This document shows positions 1 through 6,194 of a stretch of DNA of 20,327 nucleotides, in pieces. How positions within the stretch are numbered: the stretch's first letter is position 1; every line of letters starts with the position of its first letter. The translations under genes were made by a program, and so were the position numbers. This stretch comes from an uncultured Clostridium sp. (lineage in GTDB: Bacteria > Bacillota > Clostridia > Lachnospirales > Lachnospiraceae): the NCBI GenBank assembly GCA_958349075.1, contig CATWBR010000017.1, positions 1-20,327 of the forward strand. The letters run 5' to 3'. The notes beneath the pieces are model-generated. The model was not told the origin of the DNA and ran no database searches. It saw nothing but the letters and a program-made list of their open reading frames with translations.

Positions 1-90
1 GGCGGGTCGCTTTAGCGACATAATTCCGTTCCGCCGCAGTGCGATCCTCGCGGAGTGTTTTTATTTCATAGGACGTACTTTCCTATGAAA
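1..90 (-). repeat. Intergenic repeat, copy A (cut by window edge)
   Basis: Bases 1-48 match 12851-12898 at 43 of 48 positions. After a short variable stretch comes an inverted repeat with 10-bp arms (64-73 and 81-90), also found in copy B. The core holds a perfect small hairpin, GTCGCT/AGCGAC, at 5-18. Read on the minus strand, the inverted repeat directly follows the U-tract of the terminator at 92-142. I do not recognise a named family; it looks like a REP/MITE-like non-coding element without a transposase. The left end lies outside the window. Confidence 0.8.
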
Positions 91-91
91 C

Positions 92-142
92 AAAAAAAGA
101 GCCGTTTCTTCCCCATACTCATGTAAGGGAAATAATCGGCTC
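92..142 (-). terminator. Intrinsic terminator of the small minus-strand transcript
   Basis: On the minus strand GAGCCG (142-137) pairs with CGGCTC (104-99). The stem is extended inward through an A/U-rich part to GGG/CCC pairs, and seven U residues (98-92) follow. It lies about 90 bases after the stop codon of the small ORF at 233-379 and is the natural end of that transcript. If a gene lies to the left of the window it could also act as an attenuator for it. Confidence 0.8.
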
Positions 143-232
143 CAATGTCTGTTTACAATATGATGTGTTTCTCTGCCAGGATGCAATATTCCTGGGGACA
201 GCCAATCTTCATGCTGTCGAAAAAATGGTTGT

Positions 233-379
233 TTACAAATCAAAAAATCCCACCGGACAAAACATTCCTGTTCTTTCAACTGCATGGCTCATATTTAATT
301 GTTGTTTCTGCTGATCACAATGATAACTGTTTGTTGTTATCTGCTGCTCCTGCCGTCTGATCATGTTTATCTGTTTCAT
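233..379 (-). CDS. Small ORF of 48 codons with complete expression signals, function unknown
   Basis: A short reading frame starts MKQINMIRRQEQQ and ends CPVGFFDL. An AAAGGAG ribosome binding site (395-389) lies 9 bases before the ATG. An in-frame GTG directly before the ATG is an alternative start. A good promoter (432-460) lies upstream and an intrinsic terminator (92-142) downstream, so this is a self-contained transcription unit. The peptide is polar and Gln/Asn-rich in its first half, has two cysteines (positions 21 and 41) and ends in a hydrophobic stretch. It has no signal peptide or membrane segment. I recognise no family. It could be a free small protein, a leader peptide for a gene to the left, or the only translatable part of a small RNA. 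The signals are seen; that the peptide is made is inferred. Confidence 0.5.
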   Translation of the reverse strand: MKQINMIRRQEQQITTNSYHCDQQKQQLNMSHAVERTGMFCPVGFFDL

Positions 380-431
380 CACAATGGTCTCCTTTCATTT
401 TTTTCCCGGGTATGCATATCCTTCGTATTGG

Positions 432-460
432 AATATAGCATATAAATGCAGACTTTGCAA
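432..460 (-). promoter_or_regulatory. Sigma-A promoter of the small ORF
   Basis: Minus-strand -35 TTGCAA (460-455), 17-bp spacer, -10 TATATT (437-432). Transcription should start near 425, giving a leader of about 45 bases before the ribosome binding site. The -35 lies in an inverted repeat (CTTTGCAA 453-460, TTGCAAAG 494-501) that could be an operator. Confidence 0.6.
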
Positions 461-538
461 GTATTTGCCATCAGGCCGTAAGTCAAACCGCAGTTGCAAA
501 GATTAGTCGCAGGGCAATCCGCGGTATCTAAATAGCGT

Positions 539-573
539 CCGGAACCCGAAAGCGGCCCCGGGTTCCGGTTTTT
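539..573 (+). terminator. Terminator-like hairpin upstream of the first araC gene
   Basis: CCGGAACCCG (539-548) and CGGGTTCCGG (559-568) form a perfect 10-bp stem followed by five T (569-573) on the plus strand. No plus-strand gene in the window ends here. It may insulate the regulator at 763 from transcription entering from the left, or end a short RNA from about 450-573. The rest of the 380-762 gap holds the small-ORF promoter, this hairpin, a candidate araC promoter and nothing else I can support. Confidence 0.65.
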
Positions 574-659
574 ACAAGAAATACGGCAGGTTTTATGATA
601 TATATGCATCATAGAGATTGTGCGGTTAATACAAATGCCCTCCCTGTTTTCCCTGATAA

Positions 660-688
660 TTGCCTTTAAAATCTTTTTATGATAAGAT
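660..688 (+). promoter_or_regulatory. Candidate promoter of the first araC-type regulator
   Basis: TTGCCT (660-665), 17-bp spacer, TAAGAT (683-688); each hexamer matches consensus at 4 of 6 positions. It lies about 75 bases before the ATG at 763. The weak match fits a regulatory gene but is not decisive. Confidence 0.35.
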
Positions 689-762
689 CTGTTTAGATGT
701 ACAAATCCTGCAGCCTCTCTTCCTCCTGAATTTGGAAGGGCCTCACAGCAAAGGAGCAAAAG

Positions 763-1566
763 ATGAAGAAGCCGAATAAGACTAATCCTTACTTCTATTC
801 GATACAGCCTTTCTGGGATTCCCCCGACAACGGAATGAATGAGCAAATCCTGTCGGGCGATTTTAGTGTGAGCTGGTTTTGCCACACCGGGGATGCCTTG
901 ACCTGCGTTCCGGGAAACGGCCAGATTACGTTCAGGCTTTCGGATACGGAGTCCTTCCGCGGAATCTGTTTCGGGGTGATGGATGATCCGGATTCGATTC
1001 CGCTTCACGGCCTGTCCAATGGGATTTTACTCCGCTTTGCACCGGGTGTATTTTCTAAAATCTTCCAAATCCCTTCCACGGAGATATGCGCTTACGGTAT
1101 TCCGGTGGAGGAGATTCTGTCGGCAGACCGGCTTTCAAAGCTAAAGGAGGCGTCTCTGGGAACTGACAAGCTGGAAAGTATATACCGCCTGATTGGCAGA
1201 TGGTCTGAGGAATCTAACAATGACAGCCGGTATTGGGATAACTGTCTCATAGATGGTATTACGCAAATGGTATGGAACAGCAGCGGCACGGTCCGCATTC
1301 AGGAGTTATCAGCGGAAACAGGATATTCCTCCCGCTATCTCCAGGAAATACTGAACCGCCAAGTCGGGCTTGCGCCGAAAAAATTCTGTAAACATGTCCG
1401 CTTCCAGAAAGCGCTTAAGATGCTGGAAATGCCCGGAATCAGCACATCTACAATTGCTTATGCACTGGGATACAGTGATCAGGCTCACTTTTGCAGGGAA
1501 TTTAAAGACTACTGCGGCATATCCCCGAAGGAATCCAGATTAATAATACCGCAGGAGCCTGGGTGA
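763..1566 (+). CDS. AraC-family transcriptional regulator (paralog 1)
   Basis: A 267-residue DNA-binding regulator. The C-terminal third carries the two helix-turn-helix units of the AraC/XylS family: about residues 179-197 (IQELSAETGYSSRYLQEIL) and 229-257, the latter with the family signature GYSDQAHFCREFK ... GISPKE. The N-terminal part (1-150) is a ligand-sensing domain of a type I cannot assign. It begins with the words FYSIQPFWD and later has GNGQ, IPLHG and FAPGVF. The same words occur in the regulator at 7661-8509 (FFSQQPFWE, GVGQ, IPLYG, FVPGSF), so the two are paralogs. An AAAGGAG site precedes the ATG. The gene converges on the YjiH gene across a shared terminator. It probably controls the cluster at 1692-7583. 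Confidence 0.9.
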   Translation: MKKPNKTNPYFYSIQPFWDSPDNGMNEQILSGDFSVSWFCHTGDALTCVPGNGQITFRLSDTESFRGICFGVMDDPDSIPLHGLSNGILLRFAPGVFSKIFQIPSTEICAYGIPVEEILSADRLSKLKEASLGTDKLESIYRLIGRWSEESNNDSRYWDNCLIDGITQMVWNSSGTVRIQELSAETGYSSRYLQEILNRQVGLAPKKFCKHVRFQKALKMLEMPGISTSTIAYALGYSDQAHFCREFKDYCGISPKESRLIIPQEPG

Positions 1567-1569
1567 GAG

Positions 1570-1618
1570 AAAAAGGATGCAGGGAAATGATTGATAATAT
1601 TTCCGCCGCATCCTTTTT
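1570..1618. terminator. Bidirectional terminator between araC 1 and the YjiH operon
   Basis: AAAAAGGATGC (1570-1580) pairs with GCATCCTTTTT (1608-1618), with a partly paired GGAAAT/ATTTCC inner stem. Both strands get a T-run after the stem, so it serves both convergent units. On the minus strand it overlaps the stop codon of the 24-codon remnant at 1617-1691. Confidence 0.85.
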
Positions 1619-1691
1619 ACATTTTTTTAAAAACAAGGCCCCCCTTATCAATTGTCAGATCGCCGTCCTCATCAAAGGGCAGGGGCGCCGC
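1617..1691 (-). pseudogene. Coding-like 24-codon remnant in frame after the YjiH stop
   Basis: Directly after the TAA of the YjiH gene the same frame stays open for 24 codons and reads AAPLPFDEDGDLTIDKGG, then LVFKKM, ending in TAA (1619-1617) at the edge of the terminator. Composition and codon use look like real coding sequence: an acidic turn, then a short strand and a basic end. There is no ATG, GTG or TTG start and no ribosome binding site. The YjiH protein already ends as its family normally does. The simplest reading is the 3' end of a gene whose body was deleted, leaving its terminator. Stop-codon readthrough is a less likely alternative. I cannot name the parent family. Confidence 0.45.
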
Positions 1692-3029
1692 TTAATACAG
1701 GAACATGACGACCGGAGTGGCCAGTATCAATGAGAGGACCACCCTCTCCGCCCAGATAATCACAAGATCCTTGACACTGAGTTTAATGTCCGTACCCAAA
1801 ATACAGGGAATCGATGCGGAGAAGAATAAAATCTCGGCCACGCATACTATCGCAATAACGCCCTGTGCCAGAGGAGAACCTGCCGCCACAATATTGGCTG
1901 GAAGGAACATCTCGGCAAGGCTGATGGCGCATCCTTTCGCCACCATCATTGCCTCCGGGCCAAAGCCCAGAATCATTGTGAATGGAAGGAAAATATAACC
2001 CATTATATCAAAGAGCGGTGTATACTCTGCCAGAATCAGGCCGAGGAAACCGATTGACATCAGTGTCGGGCCGATGTTTAAGGCGAGGTTGATACCGTCC
2101 TTGAAGTTCTTAATCAGGCCCTCCACAAATCCCGGAGCCTGGGAGCAGGCCTCAAGACCTTCGTTCAGTGCAGTGGAGAAAAGCTTACCCTTTTCTACGA
2201 CAGGCTCTTTTACTACCTCCATCCCCTCGTAGCCGAGATCCGGCTTTTTATTCAGAGGATAGATCCTTGTCGTGATGGCGGTTACCAGGAAGGTGATGAT
2301 CAGGGTGGACCAGAAATAGAGGTTCCATTTGTCCATCAGGCCCAGGGTTTTAGCTACAACAACCATGAAGGTAGCCGAAACGGTGGAGAATCCCGTTGCA
2401 ATGATACTTGCTTCTTTCTGGGAATAAAATCCCTCTTTGTACACTCTGTTGGTAATCAGAAGTCCCACGGAATAGCTTCCCACAAAGGAAGCAACCGCAT
2501 CGATTGCGGAACGGCCCGGGGTCTTCCACAGCGGACGCATAACCGGTTTCATAAATACTCCGATAAATTCCATCAGTCCATAGTTGATCAGGAATGCCAG
2601 GAAAATGGCTCCAATCGGAACCAGAGAAGTTACAGGCACAACCACCTTGTTGAAAACAAAGGGAAGCATGTCCGGGTCATGGAACCTGGCAGGTCCAAAA
2701 CCGAAGATCGCCATGATGACAACACCGATGCCAATCACCTTGAAAATGGAGAAAACCGTTGTGACGGCATCCTTATTCCAGGTTCCTCTCACGAACGGAA
2801 GAACCGCCCCGATAACAACAATCAGTCCGCCGTATACCGGTCCGAAGTTTGGAATGCTCCGGATTGCGGTCACAATGTGGTCAATGGGAATGGATTTGGT
2901 ACCGTTTATTGTGATTGAGATAAAAAACATAAAAATACCGATCGCATTTAAAAGTAAAAATTTCGCTATATTGCTGCCTGACTTTGCCGTTATACTGCCG
3001 TTTGCTTTTACTGCTGCCGTTTCTGACAT
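1692..3029 (-). CDS. YjiH-family membrane protein with Gate (nucleoside-recognition) domain
   Basis: A 445-residue polytopic membrane protein. After a polar start (1-21) it has about ten to eleven hydrophobic segments, with one long polar loop near residues 255-300. The segment VASFVGSYSVGLLITNRVYKEGFYSQKEA with the following GFSTVSATFMVVVAKTLGL is typical of the Gate domain as found in E. coli YjiH and spore-maturation-like proteins. E. coli yjiH lies beside the isoaspartyl-dipeptidase gene iadA, which fits the peptide/amide theme here. The transported solute is not established for the family. An AAGGGGG site precedes the ATG. The gene follows the lipoprotein hydrolase after 40 bases with no terminator, so the two are one operon. 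Length is normal. It may move the product or substrate of the neighbouring hydrolase (inference). Confidence 0.85.
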   Translation of the reverse strand: MSETAAVKANGSITAKSGSNIAKFLLLNAIGIFMFFISITINGTKSIPIDHIVTAIRSIPNFGPVYGGLIVVIGAVLPFVRGTWNKDAVTTVFSIFKVIGIGVVIMAIFGFGPARFHDPDMLPFVFNKVVVPVTSLVPIGAIFLAFLINYGLMEFIGVFMKPVMRPLWKTPGRSAIDAVASFVGSYSVGLLITNRVYKEGFYSQKEASIIATGFSTVSATFMVVVAKTLGLMDKWNLYFWSTLIITFLVTAITTRIYPLNKKPDLGYEGMEVVKEPVVEKGKLFSTALNEGLEACSQAPGFVEGLIKNFKDGINLALNIGPTLMSIGFLGLILAEYTPLFDIMGYIFLPFTMILGFGPEAMMVAKGCAISLAEMFLPANIVAAGSPLAQGVIAIVCVAEILFFSASIPCILGTDIKLSVKDLVIIWAERVVLSLILATPVVMFLY

Positions 3030-3069
3030 GACAGATACCCCCTTGAATATATTCTGATGTTACCGTTTA

Positions 3070-4257
3070 TTATTTGCCGTTTCCCCGGATGCTCTTCATT
3101 TTCTCATCCATCACCTTGTCCTGCTCTGCCTGCATTTCGGGACTCAGTTCCCGGGGCATCGTGCTCATTCCGATTTCCGATACGCGTTCGTCATACTCCG
3201 TCCTGTCCAAAGTCAGCTCCGGCCATCCCTCATAAACCGGCGCTTCAGCCACCCGGCCCGCATATGGATACTGCAGGTTGAACTTGCGCAGGGAATTGAG
3301 ATGCTGATCCTGTCCGTAAAGGCGTTTTTCAGTGACCCTGGCAAAATCAAGTGTCGTTGTATATGTCATTTCGGTAGAATCACATTTGTAAATTACCTGT
3401 CCCTCCGGGTCCACAATCGTGGAGTTGCCGCAAGGCCCGTTTACTCCGTTGGTCCATATGTAGTAACACTCATTCTCCAGCGCCCTTGCCCTCGGGATGA
3501 CATCGGGAATAAAATCATATTCGGCCGGATCGTAAGAAGGAGTCAGGATCAGTTCGGCTCCCTGAAGCGCCAGGGTACGGGAAATCTCCGGGAAAAACTG
3601 GTCATAACAAATCTGAAGACCAACCGTGATATCCTTCTCCGGAATGTAGAAGGTACAGTAATCAGGGCTGCTGCTCGGAGTGTTGGACTCTACCGGATAA
3701 TACGGCGCCTTCTTCCTGTAAACATCAATCAGGTTTCCGTCGGGCCCGAATACCGGACAGGTATTATAAGTTTCGCCCTCCGGCAGATCGTCTGAAATCT
3801 CGCGGAACGTTCCCGGCACAAAGTAAATTCCGTATTTCTTGGCGATTGCACCCAGATAGTCCATAAAATCACTGTCAATCCTCTGCGGTGTGAAGCCGAG
3901 GCCGTCTTCCACTCCCACGACAAGTTCCGGGCGCAGGGTTCCGTACATCAGGCCGTCGACCGTGTCGCTGAGATACTGAAGACTCTCCGCCGTGTCAAGC
4001 ATCGGCATCTGGATGACGGATACGTTGAGCTTCCGGTTGGGCAGAAGCACCTCCCCTTCCTTTGTCTCCGGCGGCGTGTTCTCCTGCTGCGTGTTTTTCT
4101 CTGTTTTTGCCGCCGTTGTTTCTGCGGCGCCCGTGGCCGCTTCGGTCTGCGCCTGCTGCCCGCTCTGGTTCTGCGCTCCGCATCCTGTCAGAAGTGAAGC
4201 GGTCATGACTGCTCCCAATACCCCGGCCAATACCTTTGTTTTCATGCTGCGTCTCAT
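3070..4257 (-). CDS. Lipoprotein carbon-nitrogen hydrolase (nitrilase superfamily)
   Basis: A 395-residue protein. Residues 1-25 are a lipoprotein signal peptide with lipobox LLTGC, so Cys26 should be lipidated and the protein anchored outside the membrane. Residues 27-68 are a Gln/Thr/Ala/Glu-rich linker. From 77 on comes the nitrilase fold with its Glu-Lys-Cys triad: Glu117 (VVGVEDG), Lys182 (VYRKKAP) and Cys217 (GLQICYD). These enzymes hydrolyse amides, N-carbamoyl compounds or nitriles. An extracytoplasmic lipoprotein member is unusual because most are cytosolic. The ATG at 4257 is chosen because AAAGGGG lies 8 bases before it. An upstream in-frame start (4347) would run through the promoter and terminator. 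The 50-residue tail after the core is charged. The substrate is unknown; the neighbours suggest a glutamine-like amide or gamma-glutamyl compound. Confidence 0.85.
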   Translation of the reverse strand: MRRSMKTKVLAGVLGAVMTASLLTGCGAQNQSGQQAQTEAATGAAETTAAKTEKNTQQENTPPETKEGEVLLPNRKLNVSVIQMPMLDTAESLQYLSDTVDGLMYGTLRPELVVGVEDGLGFTPQRIDSDFMDYLGAIAKKYGIYFVPGTFREISDDLPEGETYNTCPVFGPDGNLIDVYRKKAPYYPVESNTPSSSPDYCTFYIPEKDITVGLQICYDQFFPEISRTLALQGAELILTPSYDPAEYDFIPDVIPRARALENECYYIWTNGVNGPCGNSTIVDPEGQVIYKCDSTEMTYTTTLDFARVTEKRLYGQDQHLNSLRKFNLQYPYAGRVAEAPVYEGWPELTLDRTEYDERVSEIGMSTMPRELSPEMQAEQDKVMDEKMKSIRGNGK

Positions 4258-4291
4258 AAAAAAATACCCCTTTCTTTTTTCTCTGGTATTT

Positions 4292-4322
4292 ATTATCCCG
4301 CATATAGCAGATGTAAAGTCAA
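4292..4322 (-). promoter_or_regulatory. Promoter of the lipoprotein hydrolase - YjiH operon
   Basis: Minus-strand TTGACT (4322-4317), then GATAAT (4297-4292) across a long 19-bp spacer. The hexamers are good (5/6 each) but the spacing is above the optimal 17, which often marks a promoter that needs an activator. AraC-type control is therefore plausible. Confidence 0.55.
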
Positions 4323-4345
4323 CCGCATATTTTCGTTTTTTTTGC

Positions 4346-4375
4346 AAAGAAAAAGCCCCGGTTTACGGGGCTTTT
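4346..4375 (-). terminator. Terminator after the gamma-glutamyltransferase gene
   Basis: On the minus strand AAAAGCCCCG (4375-4366) pairs perfectly with CGGGGCTTTT (4360-4351) and continues into TTTTTC. It ends the symporter/gamma-glutamyltransferase operon and separates it from the promoter at 4292-4322. Confidence 0.85.
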
Positions 4376-4431
4376 AAGGTTATAGCGGCTATAAGGTCCG
4401 CCGTTACAATGATGTTAAAGTTTATTTTCCG

Positions 4432-6156
4432 TTACTCAAAGCACAGTCCGTCGATGGCTGCGGTTCCTGACTCCGTCAGCACTCCGCCGCCGCCGTCTAC
4501 ACGGCTTGTTCCGCCCGGAAAGAACTGTCCGTCCTTCTTCATAATTCCGTTCGGCATAACGAGAAGCACTCCAAAATCCGATGTTCCGATTACTTTGTGT
4601 CCCTTTTCCTCCAGAATCTTTACCGTGTCCGGGGAGAATCCCTCCTCCAGTTCCAGACCCTGATCCTTTGTCAGGCAGCACATATGAGGCATTTTTACCG
4701 CCGAATCCATCATCATACCGTAATCCAGCGTATTGATAATCAACTGGAGCGTGCTGGTGATAATTCTCGGGCCTCCGGCGCTGCCCACAGCCAGAACCGG
4801 CTCCTGATCCTTCAAAACAATGGTCGGTGACATGCTGGAAAGAGGAGTCTTTCCGGGGCGCACAGCATTGGCCATTCCATATGCAAGACCCTGTGTCGTC
4901 CTGACCCCGGCCTTTGGGCTGAAGTCAGCCATGGTATTGTTCATGATAAATCCCCTGCCCGGGACTACGACGCCGCAGCCCCACCAGTTACGGATTGTCT
5001 GGGTCTGCACAAATACGTTGCCCTCTTTGTCCATTACGGAAAAATGGGAGGTGCAGCCTCTGTACTCTTTTGCTTCAATCCCCTCTGTCGGAGCAAATTC
5101 CCCGGCCCGGTTCATATCTATCTTTGCCGCCAGTTCCTTTGCATATTTCTTGGAGATAATCTTATCAACCTGGACTTCCACAAAATCCGGATCCCCCATG
5201 GCGACAGAGCGGTCTGCAAACATCAGCTTCATCGTCTCAGCCAGCACATGAGTGCTGTCAGCGGAATGGAATCCCATTTCCTTTAAATCAAAATGCTCCA
5301 GAATATTTAACATCTGTATAATATGGCTTCCTCCGGAGGACGGCGGTGCCATGGATACCACATCATATCCTCTATATGTTCCTCTCACCGGCTTTCTCTC
5401 GATCGGCGCACAATTCTCCAGATCCTCTTTCACCAGGACACCTTTATGTTTCCGTACATGTGTCACTATATCGTCGGCAACCGGGCCGTTGTAGAACCAA
5501 TCCACACCGTGCTCCGCCACGCCTTCCATCGTATCGGCCAAATCGGGGTTTGTGATAATCTCCCCAAACTCCCTCGGCTTACCACCGTTCAGATAAAGCC
5601 CGGCAAAACCTTCATACTCGGCTTTATTATGCTCGGCCTCCGGCGTATTGGAGATCCTTGCATAGGCAAAGCCGCACTTAAAACCTTCTCGGCAGAGACG
5701 GATGGCCGGTCCGGAAACCTCTTTCCAGGTCATGGTCCCATATTTTTTCAGCACGTTGTCCATGGCCCGGTAGAAAGCGGGTACGGCCACGGCCCTTCCT
5801 GAAAATTCTGTCAGGTTTAAATCTACCTCACCGTCTTCATCCAGGAACATGTCCTGCCATGCGTTAATCGGAGCCACGCCTCTGGCATCTACGGCGAAAA
5901 ACCCGTTCGATTCTTTGTGATATACGATATGGAAGCAGCCTCCGCCGATTCCGCTGTGATAGGGTTCCACAACGCCCAAGACCAGAGATACCGCAACGGC
6001 CGCATCAATGGCGTTTCCTCCCCTTTTCATCATCTCAAGTCCTGCTGCCGCGGCATAGGGATTATTGCAGCTCACCGCCCCCTGAGTACCGGATACATGC
6101 GGCTTATACATTGCTATTTCAGATACCTCTCTTCCAAGATATGGTCTGTTCGGCAT
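4432..6156 (-). CDS. ggt: Gamma-glutamyltransferase / gamma-glutamyl hydrolase, apparently cytosolic
   Basis: A 574-residue member of the Ntn-hydrolase GGT family, which transfers or hydrolyses the gamma-glutamyl group of glutathione, gamma-glutamyl amides and related compounds. Key features are seen: Arg92 in VDARGVAP (binds the glutamyl carboxylate); Thr369 in CTSHFSVMDKEGN, the residue at which the precursor self-cleaves into large and small subunits and the nucleophile; Ser440-Ser441 in PLSSMSP; and Gly461-Gly462 in GSAGGP (oxyanion pocket). Unlike E. coli and Bacillus Ggt there is no signal peptide, so it should act in the cytosol on an imported substrate. AAAGGAG precedes the ATG by about 8 bases. 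It follows the symporter by 38 bases in the same operon, which suggests import followed by cleavage. Confidence 0.93.
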   Translation of the reverse strand: MPNRPYLGREVSEIAMYKPHVSGTQGAVSCNNPYAAAAGLEMMKRGGNAIDAAVAVSLVLGVVEPYHSGIGGGCFHIVYHKESNGFFAVDARGVAPINAWQDMFLDEDGEVDLNLTEFSGRAVAVPAFYRAMDNVLKKYGTMTWKEVSGPAIRLCREGFKCGFAYARISNTPEAEHNKAEYEGFAGLYLNGGKPREFGEIITNPDLADTMEGVAEHGVDWFYNGPVADDIVTHVRKHKGVLVKEDLENCAPIERKPVRGTYRGYDVVSMAPPSSGGSHIIQMLNILEHFDLKEMGFHSADSTHVLAETMKLMFADRSVAMGDPDFVEVQVDKIISKKYAKELAAKIDMNRAGEFAPTEGIEAKEYRGCTSHFSVMDKEGNVFVQTQTIRNWWGCGVVVPGRGFIMNNTMADFSPKAGVRTTQGLAYGMANAVRPGKTPLSSMSPTIVLKDQEPVLAVGSAGGPRIITSTLQLIINTLDYGMMMDSAVKMPHMCCLTKDQGLELEEGFSPDTVKILEEKGHKVIGTSDFGVLLVMPNGIMKKDGQFFPGGTSRVDGGGGVLTESGTAAIDGLCFE

Positions 6157-6194
6157 ATTATTTTCTCCTTTCTTTTTTACAGCTCACCACCAAA

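Noticed and set aside
61..285. 74-codon minus-strand frame overlapping the small ORF
   Set aside because: It starts without a ribosome binding site inside the 48-codon ORF and runs through the terminator and the repeat hairpin; it is likely a chance frame.
379..1008. 209-codon minus-strand frame opposite the first araC gene
   Set aside because: It overlaps a clear AraC protein, crosses the +strand terminator and has Arg/Ile/Leu-rich shadow composition with no family signal.
4258..4347. Upstream extension of the nitrilase lipoprotein to 4347
   Set aside because: It would place coding sequence across the promoter and the preceding terminator and would bury the lipoprotein signal peptide.
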